Positions 23,618 through 37,653 are shown, counted from the stretch's first letter. The stretch is 64,000 bases of DNA from Trichodelitschia bisporula (GCA_010356995.1 ML996704.1:232404-296403), one strand, 5' to 3'. Notes: a model not told the origin generated them from the letters alone. Numbers and translations are program-made.

Positions 23618-24635
23618 GATGGCAGTATGTCTCCCCAACCGGCCAAATGAGGATAGAGGCCCCCTACTTGAATGCTGGGTGTACCGACGATAAGACCTTC
23701 TCGCAACCGATCTGCAGCTGGAGTGAACAGTGGTGAGAATGCGACTTCGACTGTGGAGTGGTGGCGATGCGAAACGACAAAAGCGGGGACAATGCGACTG
23801 CCGATGCGGGGTTTGTCTGGGGACTGAGGGGTGCACAAAGCGCATAAAGGCTGACGCCTTAGATTTCGTGTATCTCGAAGGCAAGAAAGTGCGTGCGATA
23901 ACGAGACGGAGAACAAGAAGCACGGTCAAAGAGGAACAAAGGGGCGAACAGCACAATGAGAATTCGAGGACAGATGTACAAGGCACACAAGTGAAGTTGA
24001 TCGAGTGAGTGGGGTTAACGTGAGGCGCATAGCGGGACAGCTCGGCATGCAAGCACTTCGTCACCAGCGACTGGGGTAGTCTTGGCCTTCAAACGTCTTT
24101 TGACGGGAAGGGAATGTCGATCCCCAACCACCAAAATGGAGCATGCTGCCGGCGTATCCCCAGCATATTAGAGCCTCAATTACCCACCGGAGGGACAACC
24201 GAAAACCTTACTCCAGAGCGGTAGAGACGCTGCCCGATCCTTACGATACGGGTGTCAGTGAGAGCCGCACGGCCGGTACCAACCTTACGCCGCTTAATAT
24301 ATAAGGACACCGACCACACGAAGCTTATTTCAACCGGAAAGTTCACATATCGCAATCATGAAAAATGGAGTTCGAGTTTGATTCGTTGGCGAAACCCCCA
24401 ACCCGTGCCCGTGGGCTAGCCGAAGTATCTACGTAGAACTGACATCTGGCTCACCCTTGGAAATGCAGACACGCCAGACGCCACAAACCCCCGAGGTAAA
24501 TTGTGTCGTTCCCTACAATAGGTTTACGCTAGATGCCACTACCAGGGCTGACACATATCGAAGAAAGAAAACACACCGAGTAGATCTGACCGTTCAACAC
24601 GCTACCCGGACTACACCATGCACCGAACGAACCCC
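23618..24635. other. Intergenic between DUF255 gene and CAP gene
   Basis: About 1 kb upstream of the DUF255 gene and downstream of the CAP gene, both on the minus strand. No gene or repeat recognised. Confidence 0.5.
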
Positions 24636-25575
24636 TTAGTAGGTGGTGGTGCCACTGACCATCGGCTTGCCCAGAGGAGGCAGGACGTTCTTGTCAAACT
24701 CGCCCAGGAAGTTGCCTGAAAATTCGTTAGCATCATCATTATCAGAAAGGAACAGAAACACATACCAGGAGACTTGTAGTTGCAAACCGTGAAGTAGGGA
24801 GGAACATTGCCACCGGTGTTGGCCAGACCCTTCCCAGAGCAATCAACAGTAGCGCAACCGACAGAGGTGGTACCCTTCCAGACGATCTGGGTGAAGTGAC
24901 CGTAGGTGTCGAAAGCCTGCTCGTTGTTCAGGTTGGAGGGGGTGGCCTGCCCGTAGAGACCAGCGAAGTTGCCAACCTCGTTGTTGTAGAACAGATCGGA
25001 GATGATAGACGCGATATTGCTAGCGGGAGCGCCAGCAGCGATGTTCTGGCCGTAGCCGCCACCACCAGTCTTGCTGTTAAAAGTCAGTATGAATTCTTTG
25101 GAACACAAGGATATGAAACCTACGTGTCATGAGCGTAGACGCAAGAGCTACCGATCTGCTGAGCAATCGAAGCCAGGCTGTCGTCCCAAACCAGAGCCGG
25201 AGCCGAGTGGTTGGCGCGATGAGCGTTGTGATGATCCACGACGGTCTGAGCGTAGGAGTTAGGAGCCGAGGAGCCACCAGTCGAGACAGGAGCCGCTTCA
25301 GACGCAGGAGCCGAGTAGGTGTCAGCAGGCGCCGCAGCAGGAGTGTCGACAGGAGCCGCAGCCGGAGTCGGAATGACATAGGTCACGACAGTGGTCGCCG
25401 CCGCCGCAGGCTTGCCCTTCTTCCACCAGCCCTTGAAGCCGCCGGAGGCCGGAGTGGGAGCGACCTGATCCTCGTAGACGGTGGTGTACACATCGGTGAC
25501 CTGGGTGACGGTGTAGCCAGCCGGAGCGGCAGCCACAACGGCGACAATGCCAGCGATGATCATAGAAGAACGCAT
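24636..25575 (-). CDS. Secreted CAP-superfamily (PR-1 / Pry-like) protein
   Basis: Three exons, 25575-25124, 25073-24766 and 24715-24636, with two 50-nt introns; 279 aa. A signal peptide is clear (MRSSMIIAGIVAVVAAAPAG). It is followed by an Ala/Pro/Thr-rich linker of about 90 residues, then the CAP domain from YAQTVVDHHNAHRANHSAP. Family signatures seen: HNAHR, SSCVYAHDTK, the CAP1 motif GHFTQIVWKGT, and the CAP2 motif VCNYKSPGNFLGEF. The tetrad histidines are present. Relatives such as yeast Pry1 bind and export sterols and fatty acids. The linker may be O-glycosylated and could tether the protein in the wall. The ATG chosen directly precedes the signal peptide. Confidence 0.93.
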
Positions 25576-28500
25576 GCTGACGGTTGTTGGATGCTTTCCT
25601 TTGGTATGTGAAGACAAGTAAACTGTTTGAGTTGCGGGATCCCTGATCTCCGGATAATTGCTGAAGTGAATGTCAGTGCTGGTTTTGCGACGTCAAGAGC
25701 GAAGCGGATTTCGAAGGAGTGGACGACGTTTGGCGAAAGCAAGGGAGATCCGAGGCACGCGGGAGCCTTGTCGTTATAATAGGGAACAGCGAAGATGAAT
25801 GGAAACAGTAGTGAACGAACAAGGCAAACAGTTTGTGCAAGGGAGTATGCTTCGGATGCAAGTCACGCAGGCGGCGCTTAGTTATTGTATCGGCTTACCT
25901 CAAAGCGTACTTTTGTGGATTCCTCACAGAGGTTTCAAAGGCTTGGAAGCGGTACAACAATCGAGGCAACCAGTGCGACAAAGAGGGTGATGTGCGAATA
26001 AAGGATTGGACCTTGGGATAAGGACTGAGAGAGCGACTGAACAAAGGAACGTGATGCACAAGTGCAGAAAGAGAGCGTGAAGATGTGGAAGAATTTGGGG
26101 GTTGTAGAAGAAGAGGAGAGGAATCCCCAGTGGCTCGTTGGGGGGTTTATAAAGGCCTGGGGTATCGGCTGCTTGGAAGCAATCGGTTGGTTGGAGCTAG
26201 TCGCTTAGCGGCTGGCGCTCTACGGCAGGTACGAAGGAGTCGCGCAAAACCCTTGCACTTTCCATCATTGTAGAGAAGGCTTACTGGCTGACTGGGCTGG
26301 GCTGGCTGAGGGGGAAGGAAAGATGGCGTTGATGGTGGGCTTGTCTTTGCGGGCGGCCTTCTCTCTCGCGGGCGGCAGGTGCAGGCGCTAGGGTCCCCGG
26401 CTGAGGCGTGGCCAAATTGGCTAGGATTTTTGAGGGGGGGAAGCCACGACCTTCTGGTGAAGGTGAAGGAGGGGCAGCTGCTCGGACCACAGTTTCATGT
26501 TTCCCGCGCCTTGTGGGCAGCCGGTCGCTGTTTCCTCCTCATTGCACCGCACGACAGGGTGAACACCAGTAGTTGACGGGTGCATGACGAAACGTTTGGT
26601 TTTTTTAGGTCGCGGTTTGGAAACAGCAGGAGCGATCTACCTCAAGGATGGTCTTGATTTGATTGATTCGATTCGGGTTGCTGCTAACGACTACCCGGCT
26701 CTCCCCCACGTTTCTGGGTTTCGCTCTCTAGCTCTTTGTCTCGACGATGCCCATTTCCAAAGTGTGTATCTTCTACGCCATCCATTGGCGTGGGGATGAA
26801 CGCAAGAACGGATGCTCCCATGGAATAATGCTGCAGCTTCCCGTATTAGTCTGCTTTGAAGTGACAAGAAATAGATCCACATTGCTTGACCACCCCCAGC
26901 CAAGCTGTATCCCCCTCGGACTTGCGTCCTGGGCCTTCTCTGGCCCAGACTGTCTAGTCCTCTTACTACCGCCATCACCACCACAACCACCCCACAGCCG
27001 CCGCCGCCCGCAGTACGGCAGACGGAACATTTCACCTACCCCCCCGTCTCTGCTTCTTCATCCTTCTCGGGCGCCCGCGCAATTCACTCAGGCCCGCCCA
27101 GCATCCTCTCATCAGCAGGGGAAATAGATCTCTTGGCCAAAACTCAGGGGGCTAACCGGGTTCCTGTGACGACGGTACCTGGTTGAGGGCGGCCGGTGGA
27201 GTACCTTGGCTCTTGCTTGTCGTACTCAATCACACGCTTAAATGTTATGATGGATTCGCACTTCTTCAAGTCCCGGTACAAGGTCGAAGGTCACCGGCAA
27301 GATGAACAAGAAGATCCGTTGACAATGGGGATGCGGGTTGATGTTGTGAGAGAAGAGGGGTGGTTGGGCCCTAGTCTGGCCCCTGCCCAGTCCTTCATGC
27401 AGGAACAAACCAAACACGCGCGGGAGCCCTGACATGGGGCACCCTACGTAGTAGTGCGACAAATCCCTGTCTCCCCCTCGAACAAACGCCCATTTTAAAT
27501 TTTGTGCCAATGTGAAGCTGCTGAACCGGCGGCCATTTGCCCTTTGAGGCCTCGACGTAATACCCACTGCACATCACATACTCGCGGCCTGATACGTGCT
27601 CAGGCGCCCATCAGGTTTAGTCCCTGAGTAAAGGTGCAGATATCGCGGCTGGCTGACGAATTATCGATTGCGATGTGCGATCTACCGTAGTCCGCAACGG
27701 GCAGCCTTGAGATTACCCCCCCTACTACCCCGGAGGGACGGCCGGTGATCGACGGGGGGCAATCATAGGATCTGACCCTTATCCCCCGGCCTCCCCACAC
27801 TTCTTTGAGAAGGTTAAAGGCCCAGGCTCAGCCTCGCATCATCCTGAGCTTACATTTGTCAGACAGTTCGTATAAACCGCCATTATGAAAAGCGTGGAGA
27901 TTGTTGTGCTTGAGATCTGGGCGGGCATCTATTTTTCGCACTCTGGCATCGTACAAGCCTACCTCACTCCTCCGGAACTTCCACCGGTGTCACAGGTGGT
28001 TCGGGCTGGGCTTGCGACATGGGATTCTGGAACACCGATCACGCTTTCGGAGCACTGAACATCCGCCTACTGCGATAAGAGTCCGATATATAGCGAAGGG
28101 GGCAGCATGTCTCGCTGCATATTTACATAGCCCCGAGGGACCAGATGCCTTCACTTCCCCGAGCATTCACCCTCCGCGACCGTCGCTCAACACTCCGCCT
28201 GGCCGCAAACCATGGCGCAAAGCAATCTCCCGGTGTCCGCTAATACTGTACTGTAGCTCCAGCAGCATTGCTCACTCTTGCATACACCAAACCAATGCGC
28301 ACTCCGCGCGTCGCACAACTCATGTCTTTCACGCACCCGCAGCAGCGCAGGTCCAATGTCCTTCCCAAACCGCCATGTCGTGCATCGTCGGTCTCCTCAC
28401 GCAGCACCACCACTCCCTCCAATAGGCCCTCAAAGCGTCCACCCCGTCAGCAGGCAGTGTCATGTCGGCTACGCAAACCCATCATCGCTAATATACACAC

Positions 28501-31164
28501 CGGGCCTCCAAACTGAAGTTGAACCCTCCAGGCCCAAGCTCAATTACTAGCTCCCTCCGGAGACTCCACCGAAGCTGGCCCCACTTAGCGGGCGGGAGCT
28601 TCAGCACGGCACGCCGCGCGGACCAGCGGGACGGGCGAGGGTTCGCCTCTTCAACGCTCGGATCGATCAAGCAGACCCACTTTAGCCGCGCTGCACGCGG
28701 GGCAGAAACAGACCCCCTTCCCCGAGCCGCAGAACGTTCGCATGCAGCAGCGGGACAAACTTCCGGCGCGCATGTCTCGCGCGCATGTCTCAGCGATGGC
28801 GGGCGTCGGCGTCCTTCGTACTTCACCGCTCCCACAGTGCCGCTTACGGCATGAAGGTGTTCGGTGAGGGGGTCGGTGCAGATGTAGGTCTAGGGATGAA
28901 ACGACGGCTTTGGGCGGGTGGCGCTGGGGGATGCGTCTGGGTTTTTGCGGTGCCTTGCGTTTGAAACGAGATTTGGAGATGGTGGTGGCGAGATGCGGCT
29001 CGGGAGCGTTCTTGCCACCGCTCGCGCTTTTTGGTAGCTTCGTTAACCGGGCCCGAGACGGGGAGTCGGGCATCTCGATGACATTCCCATCTCCATCAAA
29101 ATCAAACCGCAACAGAGCCGCCTCTCCTCTAATTACCCACCCAGCCTTGCTCGCAGAGACAGGGAGCGCCGTTGAGTCGCGAGCCTCACGACCCCGCGCC
29201 TCCTTAATTAAAAAAGGCAATGAGAAGTGACGTGCGCACGTCGGGCCAGACGCTCAGCGCAGGGCTTAGTGCCCACTGGCTCCGCGACGTAATCATCGAG
29301 GTGATCATCCTCTAGAACTAGTGAATCATGATTCCCGCACAGTGGTCCCCAGATGCATTCGAGGCCCGAGGATCGACATCGCGTTCCGACGACAGCGCGC
29401 TAGGAAATCTTGATTACCAACATAGAGGTACAGTAGATGATGAAACGGTAGTTGACATCTTGCACTCCGCAGCGCAACTAACAACCGGTTAGGTAATGGT
29501 CGGCCGGCTGCCTTGGTGGCTTGCGCGTATAACGACAAGTTCCGCAGCGGAGACGTGCAGGTCCGTTTGACATCCCGATGTCGTGACGTATGTGACTTCC
29601 GCAACCCCACCTTCATCCAGCATCGAACCGCCGGCTCCCCATCGCCCTACACCCTCTCGCGAACCCCTCCTCCGCATCCTCAGAAACAACCCCACTTAAC
29701 CGCCCAAACCCAGCCCCACCCGCCGTCACCATCAGCTCATTTATCAACCCATTCATCTAAGCGCCGCCGCGTCAAACACCCAGAACCTCCACGACCTCCA
29801 CGAACAAAGGCCCACCTCTAACCCCTCGCCCTATTATCTCTCCACACTAGCCTCCCTCAACCTCCTTTGCCCTATTTCCTACCCCGCAGTAGCGCCCTTC
29901 GCACCTTCCGCACCCCGTCCCGCCAGAAAGGCACTGTACAACCGCTCCCGCGCGTACCACTTCCAAGGCCCGTAGCCTGTGTCCCCCCGCCCAGCAAGGC
30001 CGCTACTCGCGCAGGGTCCAGAACGTGCGGGCGGAGGATAGACACTCTGCCGGGACGATATCAGGTTCGCCGACGTATAACGCCGGGCATTTCCCCGCTC
30101 TGGCCTAGAGCCGATACCGACGCCCACGTTCCCCCGTTTCAAACAGCATTACCCTCTTCAAACCGCAGTGTTTCCCACGCAACTGCGACCCCACACACGA
30201 CAAACCCGAGTACATATCCGCCCGTCCCGCGCGCATGACTCCTTGCCCTGCCATCCACCCGGTGGGTGGCATGTAGGGCGGGCGGGCGCTAGAGCGTGCC
30301 TGCATTCCAGACGTCGAGCAGAGAGCGGGGTATGTAGTTTCCATGCGCACACCCGAACTATGGATCCGGCTTCGTGGTGCGGAGGGCGATATCAGCTGGT
30401 GATATCACGTTCACAGCCCATAGCCCTGCTCGCCTTGTCGTGATTTCTAGACCGGTCGTCCTGCTACGACTCACCGACCCTAGGTGGCTTAATGGAGCAT
30501 ATATATCCGTACCTGCGTCGCGGCCACGTCGCTGCCCTATGTGGTCGTGCGCTGCGTGGTGGTATCCTAATGCGCTTAGCCGGTATATAGACTCTAATAT
30601 GCTCTTACCTGATCTGGGCAGCGCTGGATGGCGCCGCAGAGGATGTTTGCGGGGCGTCGGTGTGCGAGGACGGAGGTCACTTGAGTGACTTACGACGATG
30701 TACGAAGTACACATTGTGTCTTGAATCAAGCGAAGCATTTGCCATGTCCATCGATTTGCTAATCTACAATGAACCGCCGGCTCCTCCACGTGCTCGATTC
30801 CTGTCCCGCATTGCCCTGCTTCGCATACGCTAGAATACACACCCGAAAACTCGGCATCCGACCGCGAGGTCTCGTGAAATAACAAACTTTTTGGTGGGTT
30901 TAGATACGAAAAGGCATCAGAAAACTCAAAGCACAACTTTTTTCCGTCCCACAAACGCCAGCTCATCCCATACTCCCCTCCCACAAAGAAACCCCTCCTT
31001 CGCCCTCGTGAGAGCAAAAAAAAGCCCATCTCGCACCAGAAAGCCACGGACAGGGTATATACCAGGGTACAACATGAGCAGCAACGGAAAAACGCGCACA
31101 TCACACAAGACAAGCAAATCTGACAGCAGCAAACAGCAAAAGGAGAGACACGCAGTGACGCCGG
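25576..31164. other. 5.6-kb region without a convincing gene
   Basis: Everything between the CAP gene start and the TSC2 stop. A palindromic TTTATAAA at 26146-26153 may be the TATA box of the CAP gene if it has a 0.5-kb leader. A TATAAA-like box near 27870 precedes a tiny ORF at 27885. A 189-codon minus-strand frame at 28651-29220 has a protein-like stretch (RFDFDGDGNVIEMP) but no ATG start. C- and A-rich simple tracts lie around 29640-29830. No RNA gene recognised. The size is unusual next to the otherwise compact spacing here, so a small lineage-specific gene or non-coding transcript is possible. Confidence 0.45.
27885..28058 (+). CDS. Possible 57-aa small ORF (weak)
   Basis: ATG-started frame encoding MKSVEIVVLEIWAGIYFSHS and ending …GTPITLSEH, about 15 nt after a TATAAA-like box. 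There is no signal peptide, no known domain and no neighbouring exon. It could be chance; listed only because it is the neatest small frame in a long empty stretch. Confidence 0.12.
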   Translation: MKSVEIVVLEIWAGIYFSHSGIVQAYLTPPELPPVSQVVRAGLATWDSGTPITLSEH

Positions 31165-34100
31165 CTAGTCACCTTCCGTGCCCGTGCCCGTGCTCGGCGT
31201 CAGGCTGCTCCGGTTCTCGCCGGAGCTCCCAAACGTAGCCATGCTCGCGCGCTGCGCAATCCGCTCCCTCGACCCCGACGCCGGTGTCATGAGGCCCTGT
31301 AAGCCGCCGCCCGGCAACCCGGTGGCAGACGCACCGGCGCTGTTGAGCCCGGACGACGGCCCGCCCGGGCCGGACTGCGACTTGCGATTGTGAGGCTCGC
31401 CGTGGGTATCTCGCATGCGCTTGATTTCGCGGAGACGGTTGCGCCAGGGCGAGAAGTGATCGTCGTGTTCGCGGTTCGCCCATACGAGACTGAAAACCGA
31501 GGCGTTGAGCGCCAGGAAACGGATGAAGCTGGGGAGGGCGCGGAAGGTGAGGAGTTTGGCTTCGGCGGCGGAGGAGATCTCAGGAAAGCCGGGGCGGCTG
31601 ACGACTTGGACTTTGTAGACGTAGCTTAGCCGGTCGGTGGTGCGGAGGGAGACGAAAGAGGGGGCGGTTTCGGGGGTTATGATGATGTAGACGTAGTTGA
31701 AGGCGCTGGGGAAGGTGTCGAACTTGAACGGGAGCCCAGACTCGTTCCACACGACGTTGACGAAATCGTTTCCGATGTGGCTCTTCTTCTTGGTGCATTG
31801 TGGATCATACTCCAGGTCTGTCGGCATCATCGTCGTGGCGTGGAAGACAATTTCGGTTGCCCTATCGCGCCACGCGTACGTGTACTTCCCATCCGAGTCG
31901 CCATGACGGTCAAGGCCTTGAGTGTTGAACCTTGCGTCCTTGAGCCGCATCAATGTGCCCAACGCGCTGACGAACGATGTGTAGTCTGCAGAGCCATACG
32001 TGTTGGCAAGAATCTCCGCCTCCGATGTTTGGCCAGGGGCGATGTATATGACGCCGACCTTATGCCCGTCGACAGTGGGATTTAGGTCGAAGCTACTAAG
32101 CGCACGTCTAGTCATATCATCATCAGGAAGTGGAATTGGTCGCTCGTTGATCCATCCGGGAGGTGCAGCAATGGTAAGCGGGGCGTAAGACTCTTGTAAG
32201 ATGTCGTCTGGCAGCACTCCCGTATAGGCGGAGCTGCGGAAAGCACCATACTCCAGGCCTACAGTGAGTGGAACCTGATGGCGAGGAGGGGAAGTGAGCG
32301 ACGGCTGTAGTATGTGGTATTTCGTCCCAGACTAGCACGGTTAGCTTACTGGTCCACAAGCGGAAACGAAAATAGGTACCGGTCTTCGGTGAGTGATCTG
32401 GGAAAGGCCCGTACGTCCCGCAGTCTCAATCGTCAAGAAACTCAATCCAACAATCCAAGTCCGACGAGAAACTTCGCCATCGGCCGGTTTGGCGAAGTCT
32501 GGCTTATACACCGTTTCGTCCCGGTCGGAGAAGGCAATTTTGTCCATCATGTCCAATGTGACCAAGGCTTGCTCTTCAAAGTCGTAGTTGCCGAATTTGT
32601 CGGTAAATGCAAGCTTTTCGGCAATCCAAGGCTTGTAGATAGGCCGGTCCTGAAGCTTGAGTGCCATGAACCAAAAGGTAATGACGTGATATGCCAAAGC
32701 GTGAACATATTGCGGAAGATCATCCGATGGTGATCCAATGTTGGGACGAGAGTCTTGATCCGACTGCTGTCGAAGCTCACGGAAGCTGTCGCTGTGTCGC
32801 ATGACTGCGGCCCTGCTTGGACGCGCAAGAGGTTGGCTTGCCTCCTTTTCTTTCTGATCACGGGAGTACTGCAAGTACCGGAAGCTGACGCCAAACACCA
32901 TCTTATATTCCTCCTGGGAAAAGTTCTTGTAGAGCTCAGGCATCCGCGCAAGGCCCGTCAGGAACTCCAGGATATGGATGGCAATCTGGGGTTGCGTGAT
33001 GATTTGCGACATCTTTTGGACGATGATGTCTAGACACTTGCTGGTAGACGACCGCAGCTCATGACAGCATACGGACAAGGCGTGGATGCACCACTTTGAC
33101 GTTCGATCCCAGGATCCGATTCCAAGCGTTAAGGCGCGCACAATCTCATCCTGCTCGCCCTTGCTGAATTGGGTGCGGTAGCTGATGAGCATGGTGAGAA
33201 CGTGGAACAAACATATAGCAACATCTGCCTTCTTCAGAGAAGTGTAACTCGGCGGGTCATGAAAGCTCGAAGCACGGATCTGCTCACAGAGGACGGCCCG
33301 CAAAAGCTGGATTTGTGGAGATGCAGCCCTGAAGAGGTTTTGGTTGCCGAGTTGAGCGCCCAAGTGGACCACGACATAGCTGTATATCTCCCAATCCGTC
33401 TCCGGATACTGCAGAAGCCCGATTACGGTCTCCAACCAATGCGTTATCTTGAGCACCTTTGGTGCATCTGGGGCGTCCTTGACTGGCGTCTCGAGGAAGG
33501 AATACAGACAGGTGCTGGCATCCGGTGGGGGCTCCTCGGGCAAACCCTTGGGTCCAGGGTAGAACCAGAGGGGTGGAACAGGTCTCCTGACGTTGAACGC
33601 TTTTTGCTTGAGCGATGAGCTTTGCAAGACACCACTAGCCGCACCTTTCGCGTCTCTTGATACAGCCTCCTCCGCTGCTTGAATCCAATTGGCCGTTTCA
33701 ACTGTCCGGCACAGGACTGCTGCCATACTTTCGGACTCTGAAAGTGGGCGTATGTAGATGGCACAGTCACTGTTTGCTCGCAGGCGACAGAGTAGCTTCA
33801 CAGCACATATCCTGGCATCAGTGGCGATTTCATGGCTTCTGGCAATCTGGAGGACTAAATCAAATAGCGCCTCCGCCTTGCCAGTGCTCCTATTGATATT
33901 GCCGATGAACATGCGAACGACGTGCTTCGCTGCGACACGGCAGAGCGAAGCTGGAGTCGAAACTGAGAGCCCAGTAGCCAAAGAAGCTGACGGAGAACCA
34001 CTCTGGGATGTTGTTGAGGAACGTCGTTGGAAAATGGTAGCGCGAAAGGCTGCGAGTACGAAATCGAGGGTGTCCTGGTCAGCGCGCTCAACGACAGCAA

Positions 34101-35961
34101 CGCCAAAACTTGCTAAGATTTCGAGAACAAGCGGATCGTTCTCTACGCTCATTTTCTCCAAGAACATACGGGCAAAATCGAGTGGCTTATCTCCTGGTAA
34201 GCATTCAATAGAGGCGTAGGCGTCCCTAAGAAAGCTTGCCGTAAGGACGCGGAGATCCGACGGTCGGGACTGGTCCTGGAGGAACTCTACGGAAAGCCGT
34301 TTGCATATTGCCTCCCATTCGTCATTCGAGGGATAGATCAGGCGATCGTTGGCACAATGTCTAATCAAAGTTTCGGCGGCCTGATCGTCGAGTTTCGAGC
34401 CGAGTTCTAGGAATAGGCCTACCATCAGATCCTTACGCAGGAGGTCTGAGGTAGGGAACATGCGGCAGAGTTCGGATATGATGGCGCCAAAGGCTTCTGA
34501 TCCCCGTACCACATCCGAGTCCGACACACTCTCAAGGCTTGAAGTATCGGCGGCGTCCTGTATCGCGTTGCCAGAGGCCGGGCGACCAAGAGCCAGCCCA
34601 TCTGTGCACTTGACTATGGAGGACGTGAAGCAACTCCAGTCCACCTCCGCAGCCAATGCCCGGGCCAACTCTTCGTCACCAAGCAAACCCTGGAGTAGGA
34701 GGAGGACGTCTAACTCCAGCTTCCGCTCTCCGATGTCGAGCGCATGGTCTATGGCTGGCATGATAGACGAGATCGGCACGATGGGCAACTCTTCGCTTCC
34801 GTGGGCTAATACCAAATGTGACAGGGCGGACAGGGCTCCTCGGACTACATTAGGTGGTTGCCCAGGTGGTGTTGACGCGGTTTCGAGGATATGTACAAGC
34901 TCTTGTACGGCTGATTGACCGAGGTGGGAGCGAAAGATATTTCCGAGCACCTCCCAACTGTGCGTCTTGAGTGAGCTGAGCTGGCGGTGCACGTCGCATA
35001 GCAACTCAAGGCAGGGGCGGAGAGTCGAGTGGGGCACTTCCGTGAATGTGATGAGGCTATTTATGACCTTTGTGGCACAGACAATGTCGGCTTCAGATGT
35101 CGTCTTTTTGCAGATCAGAATGATTTGGTCCAATAGTCGAATGAACCCATCCTCTTGAATGACCTGTGCGTTGAACTTGGTGACTTCAATAATGAAGTCA
35201 AAGATCCCCTCCAGCACAGTCTCACGGGCAACAGTCTCGGGGTTTCCTTTGCGACCCTGCTTCCGCATCTGAGAAGCACTATTAAAGCTGACCTCGAGAA
35301 ATTGCGTTAACAAGGGGGCGATATGTGGTTCAAACGGATCTATGTCCCGTCCATTATTGGTGAGCTCAACAAGTGCCCGGAAACGGAGGTCGGTATGGCC
35401 ATGGTGGTCGCTGGAAGAAATTGCATCGAAAAAGAGCTTCCGTTCTCTAGGAGACAAGCCCGACTGGCCGGTGCAGCTGATGAGCAGATTGTATCCGGAC
35501 CGAGAGGCTTCAGCCGAGTCGTGGCGCAGGAGATCACGACCGGCCGTCCAGAGGGTCAACAGATTTTTGACCGGGTATTTGCGCAAAATGGAACTAGCCT
35601 GGTCCGCGGCATTGATACGCTCAGTCGAGGTGTGAGCTTTCCTCAGCAGCTCCAGAACACCTGGCAGTTCAGGAGGGCCTCCCACTATGTCATCCAGGCG
35701 CAGAGGAGCATCCGGCTCGGAGTCTATTCCGGACACGGGACTCGATGCCGACGTCGACTCTTTATCTTGAAGTTCAGAGCGTATGGGAAGGTCTGCAGTA
35801 CTCTCCCCGTGCACAAAGGACGGCTGTGCGAGTGTATTGGAAGGCGGCGCCTGCGACGACGATTTTGGCCGACCGGAGGTTAGAGTTCTGAAGGCACTCA
35901 GTAGGGTGGATTGTGAGGGCCGCCTTTCAGGCGTCCGCGGGTCATCTCCCGGCGGAGGCAT
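31165..35961 (-). CDS. TSC2: Tuberin homologue Tsc2, Rheb GTPase-activating protein
   Basis: GAP for the small GTPase Rheb; with Tsc1 it restrains TORC1. Exon 1 is 35961-32380 (1194 codons), followed by a 48-nt intron (32379-32332) and exon 2, 32331-31165; 1582 aa. Ser/Pro-rich start (MPPPGDDPRTPERRPSQS), then long alpha-helical tuberin/HEAT-like segments (DIDPFEPHIAPLLTQFLEV; LWFYPGPKGLPEEPPPD). The C-terminal RapGAP domain spans roughly residues 1230-1480, with GVIYIAPGQTSEAEIL and the catalytic asparagine-thumb helix HIGNDFVNVVWNESG near 1380. The tail is Gly/Ser-rich. The splice join RRP|SGTKYHILQPS is codon-exact, and the 3-exon alternative seen from open frames alone is not needed. Minus neighbour of the divergent CSE1. 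Confidence 0.95.
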
Positions 35962-37653
35962 AAGGGTGAGTCAGAGCGCGCAGTGAGTTTGAGGATCAGG
36001 TCGTTTCCTAGGCGTTGGTAACCTGCCGTTAGCAGGGCTACAGAATTTCTTTGTTGGGGAGGAGTTCCATGGCCGAGGGTCTCTGGTGTGAAGGGGTTCA
36101 CGGGGGAGGGTCATGAAGCAAGGCTGGAAAGGTGACGCATTTCGTCCGCCTCGAGCTCCACGCATGACCCCACCCAGCTCGAGAGCAGGCTGCGCAGTAT
36201 GTACTGGGCGCAGTATGACAGAGCTTAACCGTGAGATGCACCAGTAAGGTGCGGAAGGTATCAGAACGAGATAACTCACAGGATCAGAGCAGACGAGGCA
36301 TGACCAAAGAGTCCAGGACGTAGGAAAGTTGTGGGGAGCTAATTATTTTGCCCACGACGGAGGACAGGGCGGCATGCGTAAGCGCCCCATGGAAGTGTCT
36401 GCAGGGCGGCGGGTAGGGCGTGTGGGGGAAGGGAGGTGGGGCAGTTGCGGTAGATGGGGAAAGCAAAGACTTTCAGACCATCCAAAGGGGGACAGTTGGT
36501 TAGCGTTATGACGGGCTCACAGCCCTCATTGAGGCGAAAAAGGATCACGAGATTGGATAGCCAGTCGGAGGTTGTCAGAGCGTGACTGAATCGCGGGGAT
36601 TTTGTTGATCCGTCCGAAACAAAAGTCATGTGATACATGATCTTCGACTTCACCTTTGTTCTTCCACACGTGACGAACCTCGCGTCGTCCATAATTGCAC
36701 GTCTGTCGCCCTCAAGGAGGAGGCATTTCGTCCGGACTATGAAGTTATATTGCTGTGATGAGAGAGACAAGAACTAGCTTGTCATCCTATCCAGACTGGT
36801 TGGTAACCTTACCATTCCCATGTGAAAGTTGCCATCAGGGCAGAGTAACCTTACTTGTGGAGATATGCAGAGGCTTCTACAACGGACTGAATAAAAGAAC
36901 ACCATTATCTTGTAGAGCTGCGTTGGCGTCTTCGAGCTCTGATCTTGCGTTCCTACCCATCTGTGTGCCCGCATCCATCAGACCTCAAAATCTATGTGCA
37001 GTAGATGATCGGCGTTGTACATACGGGGAGGAACAGCAAGGCTAGGGGAGACAAAGTGCATTCCCCATCCACTTTACGCGAAGAATGACGGGGCCAATGT
37101 TGAAGCTACAACATCTCACTTTGAGCCCATTTACAGTACGTGATGAGTCAAGTAGCACATTTCCATCAGCATACACGGTACCCGTAGTATCGTGAGCAAG
37201 GTTGTTGAGATGATAGCCAAAGTCAGAAGAAATACAATATAAACAACCCCACCTCCTGTGTTTTTTTGGAGTGAGGGGCACAACAGTTCTTTCTCACCCT
37301 GTCCCTGTACGATGATTTATTGGGGAGGGGGAAGAGAACGCTTTCCCCAATCCATGCCTCTTTGATAAACTCCACGATGCATCATCCCGGTTCTCTTTGC
37401 AGCTGGCCTTGGCCCGCCCCGCAAAACCTGCAACGGCCCGTGCTAACTTTGTTCCGGACAAGGCCCGCGTCCGAATGAGCTCACTGGAGGGCGAGTGGCG
37501 GAGAGTAGAACTACGCAGTAGAACAGCATCAGAAAAAAGAGGCCGACACATTCTCCTGTTTTCCGCCTCCCCCGACACAGATATCCTCTACCCTCATAAA
37601 TCACCTTCTCTCCTGCGCTCTCGTTGTTTTATTCCCCCCCTCCAACCGCGATC
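35962..37653. other. Divergent intergenic region TSC2 / CSE1
   Basis: 1.7 kb with both promoters. No gene recognised. CSE1 is preceded by a pyrimidine-rich stretch ending about 10 nt before its ATG. Confidence 0.5.

Noticed and set aside
29311-29324. TCTAGAACTAGTG identical to part of a common cloning-vector polylinker
   Set aside because: Only 13 bases match; flanks on both sides are not vector sequence, so contamination is not supported.
31165-32217. A separate RapGAP gene next to a tuberin gene
   Set aside because: A 48-nt intron joins the two open frames codon-exactly; together they form one normal-length TSC2.
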